In this document: positions 55,401-61,493 of the stretch, one piece after another
Numbering within the stretch: the first letter of the stretch is position 1
Layout of the letters: every line of letters starts with the position of its first letter
DNA from: Liquidambar formosana
Taxonomy: Eukaryota > Streptophyta > Magnoliopsida > Saxifragales > Altingiaceae
NCBI GenBank assembly: GCA_039720395.1
Contig: CM077820.1
Span: 10,205,338 to 10,269,337, forward strand
Direction of reading: 5' to 3'
Length of the DNA stretch: 64,000 bases
Translations under genes and position numbers: made by a program
Notes under the pieces: model-generated
Databases searched by the model: none
Told to the model about the DNA's origin: nothing
The model's input: the letters and a program-made list of their open reading frames with translations, nothing else

Positions 55401-56207
55401 ACTCTAATTTACTAGTAAACACAAAATCAAATCCCTACTTTCTTGTCCCGTCTATTTTCAAAGCTAAGACCTGTTTGGACGTGCCATAAAAATTGAACGG
55501 CTCTATTACTTTTTGCACAGCAAGTGAAAATAGGAATCCATCATCTAAACGAGGAAAATTGGACAGCTCCACTACTTCTTGCATAGGATCTAAAATGGGG
55601 CATTCAGGAAAATTGGGTTCACCCCCACAACTCGTGGTGAAAGATCAATTTTAGGATTTCTTGAAATGTCAGAATTTCAAATTTTCACTGTCATTTGTAA
55701 CGGTGGCTTCCATTTTCTGTGATGACCCCACTCATGATTATCAATTTGTACATAAAATTGTATGTAAAAAGCAATGAGGCAATTCAAATTTTCAAAAGAC
55801 GCCCAAACGAGTCCTTACCAAACTGCCCACTTCCAAAACAACAAAAGCTAATAAGCATACATACGTATATGTACATAACCATACCTGTAACTACAAACGA
55901 GTTCCAGCGAAGCACCAGAAACCCCAGCCATGACCCCACCGCGCTTGGCCTCCCCAGAACCTCTCGAATCCCTGCTATCTTCTTCTTGCACTCTAACGAC
56001 ATAAACCTCCAAAACATTTGCAGCCGTCACAACTAGGTTAGGAACCGGCCCAATCCCCCGCGTCGCCGGCCACTCCGATTCAAGATCGTCGGTCTGTATC
56101 GGAGGTATTTGCGGCGCAAAGTCGGCGCTGCAATGCGTGATGAACCCCGACGCGCAGTTCTCAATGCCCGTAGGCCAGTGCATCATTTTGTACGCCGCGT
56201 AGCTCAT
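10326..56207 (-). CDS. CPSF160: CPSF160, cleavage and polyadenylation specificity factor large subunit (26 exons)
   Basis: CPSF160 is the large scaffold subunit of the nuclear complex that recognises AAUAAA-type signals and directs pre-mRNA 3' cleavage. The spliced product (about 1456 aa; Arabidopsis AT5G51660 is about 1442) matches the plant family throughout, from [20 protein letters not shown] to [10 protein letters not shown]. It has an N-terminal MMS1_N-like propeller region and a C-terminal CPSF_A domain (about residues 1050-1420). Exons 5'-3': 56207-55885, 53677-53531, 48792-48639, 46285-46149, 45757-45612, 43895-43800, 43589-43537, 42455-42324, 40954-40903, 40750-40631, 40255-40121, 39079-38951, 38690-38613, 37684-37544, 32485-32391, 28303-28107, 24144-23360, 17872-17792, 17689-17624, 17502-17425, 16804-16574, 16356-16225, 16058-15882, 15311-15126, 11493-11108, 10440-10326. 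All introns are GT-AG. Every junction keeps phase except exon 4/5, where one surplus base would cause a stop. Introns reach 5.5 kb and are full of transposon relics. Confidence 0.95.
11108..11493 (-). CDS. CPSF160: CPSF160 exon 25, end of CPSF_A domain
   Basis: This exon encodes about residues 1291-1419, including [40 protein letters not shown] and [20 protein letters not shown], all strongly conserved in plant CPSF160. It ends CA|GTAAGT, and the split histidine codon is completed by exon 26 (10440), which gives [20 protein letters not shown] and the stop at 10326-10328. Confidence 0.95.
12992..13265. mobile_element. Stowaway-type MITE (Tc1/mariner), complete
   Basis: The 274-bp AT-rich element starts ctccctccgt and ends acggaggaag, near-perfect inverted termini of the classic Stowaway type. 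It is flanked on both sides by the TA target duplication (12990-12991 and 13266-13267). It lies in CPSF160 intron 24 and has no coding capacity. Confidence 0.9.
14108..14640. repeat. AT/AC microsatellites and a duplicated foldback repeat
   Basis: An (AT)n(AC)n array (14108-14151) precedes a foldback-type repeat starting near 14336 (gttgatgtaagttacatcag, catgcattggggg). About 110 bp (dataca... motif acaggatacaacccc, acatggtgttgatat, gaaaatcagcgagtgtt, gagacg) occurs twice in direct orientation, near 14400-14500 and 14527-14634, separated by an (AT)n array. The first part is shared with the elements near 52784 and 57732. Confidence 0.55.
17294..17311. repeat. Poly-G tract in CPSF160 intron 20
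   Basis: A run of about 18 G lies between exons 20 and 21 of CPSF160. It is a simple homopolymer whose exact length in the assembly should be treated as uncertain. Confidence 0.8.
18490..19620 (+). mobile_element. 5'-truncated LINE 3' end (LINE-A), nested
   Basis: Plus-strand pieces [79 protein letters not shown] (zinc-knuckle zf-RVT) and [20 protein letters not shown] belong to the end of plant L1 ORF2. A 3' UTR and an A-rich tail (about 19608-19622) follow. Frameshifts and stops are present. A 9-bp direct repeat agaaatgtg flanks it (18481-18489 and 19621-19629). Removing the insert restores the older minus-strand frame ...[12 protein letters not shown], which supports the boundaries. Confidence 0.85.
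20375..20917 (+). mobile_element. 5'-truncated LINE 3' end (LINE-B), nested, with target duplication
   Basis: The plus-strand frame carries the zf-RVT region ([20 protein letters not shown]), [20 protein letters not shown] and a stop at about 20769, then a 3' UTR and a pure A tail at about 20899-20916. Flanking copies attcctagagacgacatta (20356-20374) and attcctggagacaacatta (20918-20936) match at 17 of 19 bases. Across the insertion the older minus-strand LINE reads [16 protein letters not shown] without a break. Confidence 0.9.
23001..23053. mobile_element. Micro-retroinsertion: 23-bp T-rich insert with 15-bp duplication
   Basis: The 15-mer tacactcatatgatt occurs at 23001-23015 and again at 23039-23053. 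Between them is a T-rich stretch ending tgaaacaa. This looks like a minus-strand retroposition event truncated to little more than its A-rich tail. It sits in CPSF160 intron 17, close to exon 17. Confidence 0.55.
23360..24144 (-). CDS. CPSF160: CPSF160 exon 17 (largest coding exon)
   Basis: At 785 bp this exon encodes about residues 712-973, the central part between the two propeller regions. It contains the conserved [38 protein letters not shown] and [20 protein letters not shown] segments. It joins exon 16 through a G|AT split aspartate and ends in phase 0 at HPQ|GTCAGA. The frame is continuous, with no indel against the family. Confidence 0.95.
24582..24956. repeat. GGT-rich minisatellite
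   Basis: The region is built from imperfect GGT/GTT/GAT triplets, with larger units such as gatgttggatggtagtg and gggtggtggtgatgttgg recurring, ending in a purer (GGT)n array near 24857-24890. It lies in CPSF160 intron 16. On the transcribed strand it reads as ACC-rich. Confidence 0.75.
25725..25801. repeat. Pyrimidine-rich tract ending in poly-T
   Basis: A tract of (TTTTTCC)-like units from about 25725 leads into a run of about 22 T (25780-25801). On the gene's transcribed strand it is purine-rich. It sits inside CPSF160 intron 16 and has no coding potential. Confidence 0.7.
26188..26853. mobile_element. Large foldback MITE with long inverted arms
   Basis: The element begins gggttaggatcaacatac and ends with its exact inverted copy (…ttgatcctaaccc, 26853). 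Inverted similarity continues inward for more than 100 bp (ggattagataatcttcccac against gtgggaagactatctaatcc). The total is 666 bp, without coding capacity. It sits inside AT microsatellite DNA in CPSF160 intron 16. The flanks tatatatat and tatatctat could be a degenerate 9-bp duplication, which would suggest a Mutator-like origin. A half copy occurs near 58361. Confidence 0.75.
27215..27884 (+). mobile_element. LINE 3'-end relic followed by an (AT)n tail
   Basis: Plus-strand pieces [33 protein letters not shown] (zf-RVT) and [20 protein letters not shown] identify the C-terminal part of a plant L1 ORF2. Several stops and frameshifts are present. The 3' UTR ends in an (AT)n array at about 27846-27884, which may have grown from the former tail. 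It is antisense to CPSF160, in intron 16. Confidence 0.7.
28107..28303 (-). CDS. CPSF160: CPSF160 exon 16, between LINE-bearing introns
   Basis: The exon completes a split arginine (AG|G) and encodes [18 protein letters not shown]… to …[12 protein letters not shown], matching plant CPSF160 around residues 646-711. Only about 220 bp separate it from the (AT)n tail of the LINE relic on one side. Its acceptor and donor are still canonical (TTTTAG|G and GGAG|GTATGA). Confidence 0.93.
29042..29540 (+). mobile_element. LINE 3'-end relic (same family as LINE-B)
   Basis: Plus-strand segments [33 protein letters not shown] and a final FVDSLCL before a stop closely parallel LINE-B at 20375-20917. The 3' UTR also matches (ttatgtacgaggg…acgttatcaaaaaa). 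It is 5'-truncated and antisense to CPSF160, in intron 15. No target duplication was recognised. Confidence 0.75.
29984..30137. mobile_element. Small MITE with TTTGGGTGTCC termini (possibly hAT-type)
   Basis: The left end gggcctgtttgggtgtcc is mirrored at the right end (ggacacccaaacaagacac), and the inner arms also pair (aactcgaaatta with taattttcgaca). The element is about 154 bp, AT-rich and non-coding. The flanks aagaataa and aagagaat are only loosely similar, so the superfamily is a guess. Confidence 0.55.
30425..30675 (-). mobile_element. tRNA-derived SINE with target-site duplication
   Basis: On the minus strand the head carries a pol III A-box-like stretch (GGTGTAGCTCAGTTGG) and, about 35 bases on, a B-box-like stretch (TCTTGAGTTTGACTC). 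The tail is A-rich (poly-T on plus at about 30447-30460). Direct repeats acatggttagcttaacttctt-like flank it at 30425-30445 and 30654-30675, differing by one indel. The body is about 208 bp. A functional tRNA gene is excluded because the acceptor stem and anticodon arm cannot be formed. It lies in CPSF160 intron 15. Confidence 0.75.
30769..31874. mobile_element. Non-autonomous Mutator-like element with 9-bp duplication
   Basis: The element is 1106 bp with inverted termini of about 50 bp: left gggttttattaacgtgtgcc, right (reverse complement) gggtcctattgacgtgtgcc, both continuing CTTAG and ending near ATACATTT. It is flanked by perfect copies of ttaatatta (30760-30768 and 31875-31883), the 9-bp duplication typical of MULEs. 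The interior is A-rich, with no transposase. It includes a more GC-rich block near 30820-31030 that might be captured host sequence, and a repeated gtgcgtacgca-type motif near 31520 and 31630. It lies in CPSF160 intron 15. Confidence 0.8.
32664..32758 (-). mobile_element. 57-bp LINE tail flanked by a perfect 19-bp duplication
   Basis: The sequence gataaccaaaatatacctt is present at 32664-32682 and again at 32740-32758. The 57 bp between them read on the minus strand as a LINE-like 3' terminus (ACTTGGGCTAAGCCC…) with an A-rich end. It is a severely 5'-truncated retroposition product in CPSF160 intron 14. Confidence 0.75.
33120..33960 (+). mobile_element. LINE 3'-end relic
   Basis: Plus-strand fragments [55 protein letters not shown] (zf-RVT) and [10 protein letters not shown] match the end of plant L1 ORF2, broken by stops and frameshifts. 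It is antisense to CPSF160, in intron 14. The 3' limit is approximate because the tail has decayed. Confidence 0.7.
34180..35900 (-). mobile_element. Decayed hAT-superfamily transposase
   Basis: On the minus strand, DUF659-type hAT transposase motifs are scattered over three frames: [53 protein letters not shown], then [12 protein letters not shown] and [14 protein letters not shown]…HVAG. These correspond to the [22 protein letters not shown] and RAKEAI…DKRW regions of plant hAT proteins. The upstream part ([16 protein letters not shown]) lies in the N-terminal linker region. Stops and frameshifts are many, and the C-terminal dimerisation domain is missing. No terminal inverted repeats were found. 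It lies in CPSF160 intron 14, in sense orientation. Confidence 0.75.
35944..36078 (-). mobile_element. Half of a Stowaway MITE
   Basis: Reverse-complemented, this segment starts ctccctccatcccacaaaga and continues with high similarity to the first half of the complete Stowaway at 12992-13265 (aggccattttt, gtcccaaaatg, attttgaaaa, tcaataatta). One terminus with a flanking TA (36079-36080) is present; the other half is missing. Confidence 0.75.
37544..37684 (-). CDS. CPSF160: CPSF160 exon 14
   Basis: The exon encodes [20 protein letters not shown]… to …[10 protein letters not shown] (47 codons, phase 0 at both ends), diagnostic of plant CPSF160. It is followed by the 5.1-kb intron 14, which carries a LINE relic, the hAT relic and a half Stowaway before exon 15 (32485-32391) resumes with [20 protein letters not shown]. 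Confidence 0.93.
41713..41871. mobile_element. 159-bp MITE with imperfect 9-bp duplication
   Basis: The termini gggaaatgctacatacagca and (reverse complement of the right end) gggtagtgctataggtagca are inverted copies, and pairing extends inward to atgtggcat/acgtggcat. Flanks taaataaat (41704-41712) and tgaataaat (41872-41880) match at 8 of 9 positions. This suggests a Mutator-like MITE. It lies in CPSF160 intron 8. Confidence 0.65.
42150..42270 (-). mobile_element. Probable LINE 3'-tail fragment
   Basis: The plus-strand text ttggaataacaaatgtactaatcacaaaa resembles the 3' UTR of the old minus-strand LINE near 18005-18045 (gataggaaacaaagttgtattaatcacaaaa). It is preceded by a T-rich stretch standing for the A tail. 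No coding part remains. It lies close to CPSF160 exon 8 (42324-42455). Confidence 0.4.
43451..43521. repeat. T, G and (GA)n low-complexity block beside CPSF160 exon 7
   Basis: A T run is followed by a G run of about 25 and then (GA)n, ending only about 15 bp from the exon 7 donor (43537). On the transcribed strand this puts (TC)n and poly-C just inside the intron. Another T/A homopolymer block (about 43671-43709) lies between exons 6 and 7. Homopolymers of this length are frequently mis-sized in assemblies. Confidence 0.8.
44565..44896 (+). mobile_element. Complete TRIM retrotransposon with identical LTRs
   Basis: Two 113-bp direct repeats (44565-44677 and 44784-44896) are identical by eye, each starting tgttgaaaatat and ending cttaaca (TG...CA ends). 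Directly after the first is a primer-binding site, tggtatcaaagca, complementary to initiator-methionine tRNA. Directly before the second is a polypurine tract, tgagggggag. The 106-bp interior codes for nothing. A perfect 5-bp duplication gaaat flanks the element (44560-44564 and 44897-44901). These are the full hallmarks of a terminal-repeat retrotransposon in miniature, moved in trans. The identical LTRs indicate recent insertion. It lies in CPSF160 intron 5, antisense to the gene. Confidence 0.95.
46149..46285 (-). CDS. CPSF160: CPSF160 exon 4, one base out of phase with exon 5
   Basis: The exon begins after a TAG acceptor and encodes [16 protein letters not shown] through [11 protein letters not shown], matching the family ([12 protein letters not shown]…KHVKDFVFLHG in Arabidopsis). 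It ends ...GTACACTG|GTGAGG. Exon 5 starts after TATAG with GT-TAT-ATT and needs exactly one preceding base to read GYIEPV. Exon 4 supplies two (137 bp instead of 136), so the literal splice reads H-W-L-Y-stop. The exon sequence itself is clean and conserved. Confidence 0.85.
46568..46680 (-). mobile_element. Possible LINE 3'-tail fragment
   Basis: Reverse-complemented, the region reads like a LINE 3' UTR (CATTGGCTTTTGCCTATTTTT, TAAGTATCTTTACTTTAT) ending in an A run. No coding remnant or target duplication is evident. It lies in CPSF160 intron 3, just upstream of the LINE relic at 46968-47600. Confidence 0.4.
46968..47600 (-). mobile_element. LINE 3'-end relic, sense to CPSF160
   Basis: On the minus strand the upper part reads [20 protein letters not shown] and [12 protein letters not shown], the region before the zf-RVT knuckle of plant L1 ORF2. 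A decayed remainder and a T-rich plus-strand stretch (the A tail, near 46968-47010) follow. The plus-strand 153-codon open frame over 46949-47410 is the antisense of this relic, not a gene. It lies in CPSF160 intron 3. Confidence 0.65.
48355..48490 (+). mobile_element. Older TRIM fragment (LTR plus primer-binding site)
   Basis: The segment tgttggaaaaataccacatc…gttggaaacttaact aligns along its whole length with the 113-bp LTR at 44565. It is followed by tggtatcagagcccgcctgg, a primer-binding site closer to the initiator-tRNA consensus than that of the intact copy. No second LTR was found. It lies in CPSF160 intron 2, just before exon 3. Confidence 0.8.
49190..50330. other. Unidentified intronic stretch in CPSF160 intron 2
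   Basis: This part of intron 2 has slightly more mixed base composition and several short open frames on both strands, none with a domain I recognise. A local duplication is visible near 49982-50070, where agcaatgaatgta, tgtacatttc and aagtgtt(c/t)aatggt recur. It could be a decayed retroelement, but I cannot assign it. Confidence 0.3.
51000..51262 (+). mobile_element. Possible LINE 3'-end fragment
   Basis: The text ends ...agcctttaccttcatcaagaaaac, like the 3' termini of the recognisable LINEs here (…acctttatcaaaa, …accttatcaaaa). No clear ORF2 motif remains upstream, so this is weak. It lies in CPSF160 intron 2. Confidence 0.3.
52402..52461. repeat. Perfect tandem duplication, 2 x 30 bp
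   Basis: A 30-bp unit beginning caaaatattagaaaccc and ending caaatggaatt is repeated back to back without a mismatch (52402-52431 and 52432-52461). The identity suggests a recent slippage event, or an assembly duplication, in CPSF160 intron 2. Confidence 0.85.
52784..52884. mobile_element. Foldback element (family shared with 14336 and 57732)
   Basis: The left arm accagcaccatgcattgggg…ggttgtacc pairs with the right arm gtacaacccacccatgcatggtgct. The outer part gctgatgtaac…atccttatag matches, in inverse orientation, the repeat near 14330-14390. It is about 100 bp, non-coding, in CPSF160 intron 2. Confidence 0.55.
55885..56207 (-). CDS. CPSF160: CPSF160 exon 1 (translation start)
   Basis: This exon encodes residues 1-107 plus two bases of codon 108. 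The ATG at 56207 is chosen because [20 protein letters not shown] is the conserved plant CPSF160 N-terminus. A longer upstream frame exists only by reading through the GA-rich leader. The conserved LEVYVVR and [16 protein letters not shown] segments follow. The donor is AG|GTATGG, and the split arginine codon is completed by the first base of exon 2 at 53677. Confidence 0.95.
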
Positions 56208-56227
56208 TTTCAGGTGTGGTGGTTTTT

Positions 56228-56388
56228 CTAGGGTTTTAGCGGGAGAGACGGTTAGAGAGAGAGAGGAGGGAGTATATATATAGAGAGAGACTGAGAGAGA
56301 CACACGAACAGACAGACAAACAACAGATAGGGTAAAGCAAATTGAGTTGCAGAGAGAGAGAGAAGGGGGGGGGGGGACACTAGGGTTT
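56228..56388 (-). promoter_or_regulatory. CPSF160 5' leader with two telo-box-like motifs and GA/CT tracts
   Basis: On the gene strand AAACCCTAG occurs at 56228-56236, about 20 bp before the ATG, and again at 56380-56388. Such telo-box-like motifs are common near transcription starts of plant genes for translation and RNA machinery. Between them are CT-rich tracts (GA on plus, for example 56250-56300 and 56351-56362) and a C run (poly-G on plus, 56365-56376). The exact transcription start cannot be fixed from sequence. Confidence 0.5.
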
Positions 56389-56566
56389 TAGAGTGTGATG
56401 TTTGGCGGGAGGATACTGAGTTAATGTCAGTGTTACAAAAGGGAGAACCGAGCCGATGGTTTAAACGAGGTTCGACAGAACCGAACCGAACCAAATTCCC
56501 AAATTGGGATCTATTACAATTATCCTAATTTTTCAAAATATTCTAATTTAAGGTGATTACTTATAT

Positions 56567-56980
56567 GAGTAAGGTTATTGCCACCGCATAAAGTATTCAA
56601 ATTCTCCCATTAATTTACATTTTTTGAGATTTTATGAAAAATATAAAAAGTTTTTACGAAAACTAATAGCGTTGTTCACTAAAAAACATCATTCTGAACA
56701 ACTTTGTAGAATAATTTTTTTCCAAAATCTATCATTTAAGCTGACTTTTTGGTCATTTACAATCTCTATTTCATTTTCCATGAAAATTTCTAAAAAGTCT
56801 ATTTAAATTACAGATTTTAAAAAAACTTTCTTCTACAAAATTGTCTAGAATGATGTTTTCTAATAAATTATGTGATTAGTTTTTATAAATTTTTTTTTAT
56901 ATTTTTCATAAAACCTTAAAAATGTAAATTAAATGACAGTTTAAAGTATTTTATGTGATGGCAATAGCTTGACCCTACTT
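56567..56980. mobile_element. Foldback MITE related to the 61494 element
   Basis: The left end aaggttattgccaccgcataa is mirrored by the right end (ttatgtgatggcaatagcttgacc), and inner arms pair over most of the length (gattttatgaaaaatataaaaag against ctt…atatttttcataaaacct). The inner sequence also matches the element at 61494-61889 (aaaaagttttta, aacaactttgtagaa). No matching target duplication was found. It is in the spacer upstream of CPSF160. Confidence 0.65.
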
Positions 56981-57731
56981 ATACCTTCAATACTTTTGTA
57001 GATAATGAAAAATGAACCTTTTTTTTTTCTTCCTATTAACATGTTTTGTATTATTCTCTCCCGCATTGAGAAAACTCAAAATCAAGTTTTCCTTACAAAT
57101 TTGATTGCAGTTGATGCAACTGTCATCTTCTTGATTGAAATCAATAAGAATGAAAGGAGTACCAAAGAATCAATTGTTTCCGTTGTATTGTGACATAACG
57201 AGGTAATTCAATGAATGGTCCTGCAAACATATTTTTGTATTGACATGAACACGAAAAGCGATCGGATTATCATCCACTACTTTGTCTTATATGCATGAAC
57301 TTACAGTTTCGTTCAACTTGATCTCTTTCTTTCGTCTCCAAAACATGAGCACTGCCTGCTCAAAGGCATGGCAACTTTTGGACATTGCCTAAGCCTCACA
57401 TGGAATTACCCAAAAAAAGGCTTCACACCAAAAAAGTTGTGTTTTTTGTATATTACTTAAGGTCTCATACTCTCCTCATTTAATTCAATTCATTTTTTTT
57501 GTCCCTGGACAAAGCAATTATTTTTTTCCTATTTATTTTGTTTTTCATTTTCAAAAGTAAGAGGAATTATTATTTTTAAATTATACAGAGAGCTAACTGA
57601 TATTATGTAATTTTATGCTATTATATATGTACTAGTTGAAGCACACGTGCGTTGTACGTGAATATTTTTTAGTAGAAATATGTTACTACTAATGTTTAAG
57701 CAAAATATTGACATATATATATATATACAGA

Positions 57732-57898
57732 GGTGATCCCATCAGCAGTGCTGATATAAGTTACATTAGCACTATGCATTGGGGGTTGTACCCCTTGCAT
57801 TGATTCAATGCACTTCACATTCTACTAATGCACAAGGTACAACTCCCAATGCAGGTTTTGATATAAGTTATATCAGCACGTGCTTACTTGATCACCAT

Positions 57899-57942
<44 letters not shown>
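57732..57942. mobile_element. Foldback element followed by an (AT)n array
   Basis: The ends ggtgatc (57732) and gatcacc (57896) are inverted. The roughly 60-bp arms pair at about 80% (tgctgatataagttacatta against tatcaaaacctgc/tgatataagttatatcagca), and both carry a gcattggg(g)gttgtacc-type block. An (AT)n array of about 42 bp (57901-57942) abuts it. It belongs to the family seen near 14336 and 52784. Confidence 0.65.
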
Positions 57943-57947
<5 letters not shown>

Positions 57948-58360
57948 ATGAGGGGTTGTAATACTCGACCACCATCTTTATGTACATATAAAGTATAACA
58001 AATATATTTTTATTATATAAGTTTATATAGTGATGAGAGTATGTTCTTGGTTAGCATGGTTGGTTCTACCAAAAATAATGCTCCCATGTTTTGCAATGCT
58101 CTCTCTCCTATGCATTGGATTCTAAATTTGCTCTTTCTTACACATAAGCCCTAAATTTAATTAACATTTATTTACATTTTAAATTAAATTAAATAATAAA
58201 AAATAAAAATATCCAAACCATCATCTCATGCAAGTATTATTGTCCTAATGGACTTTGTGCCATTCCAAATGAGATGGCCTTGTTGGGAAGTGCCATTACC
58301 ATTATGTGATCTTAATTACTCACACACCTGGCTAGCATAGGGACACCATATACATACATG

Positions 58361-58478
58361 GTCAAATCAACATACACAAATTCTTTTACAAGTTTTTAAA
58401 TAACTAATCTCTAATTCATATTTTGTAAAACCTATCATTGGATTAGATAGTTTTCTCACACTAGTCATGTACCCAACT
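58361..58478. mobile_element. Half copy of the 26188 foldback MITE
   Basis: The segment with atcaacatacacaaattctttta, ataactaatctctaattcata and attggattagatagttttc follows the left arm of the 26188-26853 element almost base by base. The rest of the element is absent here. Confidence 0.65.
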
Positions 58479-58939
58479 CACATGGTCTCTCTCATTCTCT
58501 CAATCAACAGTCAAAATCTCCCCACCTCAGTTCTCATTTACACCCACTTTGGTGAACAGCCCCCTTCTCACCATGTTCTCTTTTCATTTATCATTGTCTA
58601 AATCACCCAATTTGGTGAAGCAAACCTAAACTGTTTTCTCTCAGCCAGTACTCATTGAACCACCACCAAGATTCCGTAATACATAGATAAGATTATCTAC
58701 TAATACCCTGAAATGACCTCTTTACGAGTGAGGCTTCAAGCCAATGGAGACAATGAAATTAATTAGAAGGGAAAGAGGAAATAACCTGAGATCATTTCTA
58801 GAATCTTGAAATGACCCTATTTTAAGTCATACTTGAAAAAGAAAAATAAAAGAGAAAAAGGGTTATAAAAAAAAAAATACCATTACCCAAACTTATTCCT
58901 ACCTAAGCATATCCTGAGAGGGGTGAGTTAGGATTTGGT

Positions 58940-59045
58940 CATAACCTTCTATATTTCACTAAGTGACCACTTCTCAAGACTCAAACCTGCACGTTTGCTC
59001 TTGTAACCCGAGATTTTTACCATTGCACCAGACAATAACCCTGTG
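58940..59045 (-). mobile_element. Possible tRNA-derived SINE head
   Basis: On the minus strand a pol III A-box-like TGGTGCAATGGTAA is followed about 40 bases later by a B-box-like GGTTTGAGTC. This is the arrangement of plant tRNA-derived SINE heads. The 3' part may extend to about 58870, where an A-rich stretch lies. No target duplication is visible. Confidence 0.45.
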
Positions 59046-60225
59046 AGACTCAATCTCTATAAATCAAAACAGAATAATGAAGTAGACTTGTCTCAAAGAT
59101 TATGATAGGAAAATTTGAATAAATTCAATTTCATGCTCGCAAATGTCCTTTCCATTCATTTTTATCTCAACCACCCCCAGCCATTTCACCAAATTCCCCC
59201 ACCCCCTGCCCCCACACAATAAATAAAATAAAATTTAATTTAATTTAATTTAATTTGGGCATAGTGAATAACCTCTCACCAGAATGCAACTGAGGAAGGT
59301 TTCAATTCTACAAATCGAGGGACACTCTCCCTAGTTCCAAAATTTCAGAGTTTGTATGAATGAAAATTGGTTGTGTTCAAATATAAATGTAGATCCGCCC
59401 AATATTTGGAACAGTGATGAAGATCGAAGGGGAAAAGAGACAAAACCATAAGGAGATCAGCTAGAAAATTCATTGCCAGAGGAAATACTCATTCGGGAAT
59501 TTGAAATCCACGAAATGCCTTGTACAAAGAAATGAAAATTTTAATATCTCCAGCTGATCAAGGAGGCACTTGAACGTGAAATCTGAAGCATACTGTCTGT
59601 GAAACAGGTCAACTTCCTCAAGAACAAACACGCTCCACCTGTAAGCTTGCAATACACTAAATTATATATAATCTTTTCATGCAATGCTTTCAATTTAATT
59701 CAATTATGTTTGTAGGCCTATATTATATTTAAATTTTAAAATAGGGCACTTGTTAAATATATTTACTTGTTATGTAATTTTTTTTAATACTATTTTTAGA
59801 TATTAATATTTTGTTTTTACTATTTGTATATATTTTTATAAATACAAATTAAAACTTATGCTTCACCCCATAAGAGGAAAAACACTCCATCTCATGTCCG
59901 CGCCTTTTAAAACATTGTATCAAGGACACAAATCACAACTAGGATTAAAAAAAGAAATAAATAAATAAAAAATGAGTTGTGGCATAAAAGTAAAGTAAAA
60001 GTCAAGGAAAAGGAAAAGGAAAAAGGAAAAAGGTGAATAAATAACTAATGGAATAATTATTTTCTCCACTTTTTATTTATTTATTTATAAATTTGCTTGA
60101 TTTTCTCTATGCTTTCTTCATTTTAACTTGACTTCCTATATTCTTTTTATTTCTTTCCCATAGAAATTACCACACGATGGCATGCAATGTGTTTTTTTTA
60201 TATAATATGGACAAGAAATTCATTA

Positions 60226-60790
60226 GAGCATCTCCAGCCATATGAGCTAAATAAGGTGTGTTATTGCTATTTTAGCACATGCTACAATGCTAAATGCTAT
60301 AATTTAGTACAATGTGCTCTAATAATGCAAATAAACGTAGTGTGCTATTTTTTGCCACAAGTTCAACTCTTTCCATAGATTTAAGGTCTCGTAAAATAGT
60401 GAATGAGGTATATCGTGGATCAAATGCAATATTGCTTAAATGGGATGAATAAGTTAAAAAAAAGGGTATGTCTTCTGATTTTTTTTTTAATAAGATTTCA
60501 ATATTATTTTTGAAAATATTGTATTTATTTATGGGCTGTTTGGTTACTAAGAAAATTTTGGAAGAAAAATGGAAGAAAAGAAGTTGCTGGTATGTTTGGT
60601 TGTTGAGAAAGAGAGGAAAAGCTGACATGGCAAATATAGCAATAGCTCACCCTTGTGCCAAATATAGCACAAGGGTGAGTTATTGCTATATTTAGCACAT
60701 GCATTTAGCTCACCATTGGAGCATCCCAACTTGTGCTAAATGCTATAATATAGCAATAGCACACCATATAGCTCACCATTGGAGATGCTC
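60226..60790. mobile_element. PIF/Harbinger-type MITE with TTA duplication
   Basis: Termini gagcatctccagccatatga and (reverse complement of right end) gagcatctccaatggtgagc are inverted copies. Arms continue with ggtgtg(t/c)tattgctat. Both sides have TTA (60223-60225 and 60791-60793), the duplication used by PIF/Harbinger elements. An internal second pair of caccattggagcat and ttgtgctaaatgctataat blocks suggests a nested or duplicated arm. Confidence 0.7.
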
Positions 60791-60799
60791 TTACTTCAA

Positions 60800-60885
60800 C
60801 TTATTCTCATATTAAGACTCGAATCTAAAACTTCCTCCCACGTAAAGGGAAAAGTGCCACTAAGCCATAGGGCCATTGACACAGG
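60800..60885 (-). mobile_element. Possible SINE head next to the PIF-type MITE
   Basis: On the minus strand CCCTATGGCTTAGTGGCACT (A-box-like) is followed by TTTTAGATTCGAGTC (B-box-like). That spacing is of a tRNA-derived SINE head rather than a complete tRNA gene. The rest of the element would run into the MITE at 60226-60790. Confidence 0.45.
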
Positions 60886-61493
60886 TGTAATGTGCTGAAA
60901 ACTCACAACCACATACCCACATGATATGTGATCTGCATGTGTTGTAAGGCTGTAAGGGATGAATGAGTGTAGGGCACTACACCCGACTTATGGAATAATT
61001 TTTCATTTCTTGGATAGCTGGATTCCTTGTCTTGATTTGTTTTCTTGATCTCTTATTAAAATGTATTTTGAATGCTTGTAATGAATACATTTAAAAAGGA
61101 GCTGCTTAACAATTATGGTTGAGAAAATGTAATTATCATGACATAATCAAAATGAATATTTAATACCACAATTTTTTATAAAATAGATCCATAGGGTCTC
61201 ACAAATTCACCATATTTGAAGATCGATCAGAGTTGCATATATATATATATATAATATTCCGATACTTGATAAATTAGAAAGACTAGATTGCATAATTCTA
61301 TTTTTAAACTCTCATTTGAAAGATAATTTCAAATTTTGTCTTTAATTTTGAATTACGGGATTGAATTTATCAACATAATAAATTGTTAATTCAATTTTCA
61401 TGCTGCACATCAGTGTTTAGTTCGAAATGAACACAGTAAAGAAACCCAGTCAGTGGAGAACCATCGGACGGCCCAGATCCAAAGCAAGTGTAT

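Noticed and set aside
55848..56303. Upstream start at 56303 for CPSF160
   Set aside because: The extra N-terminal residues come from the repeat-rich leader; the conserved protein starts at the [11 protein letters not shown] methionine (56207).
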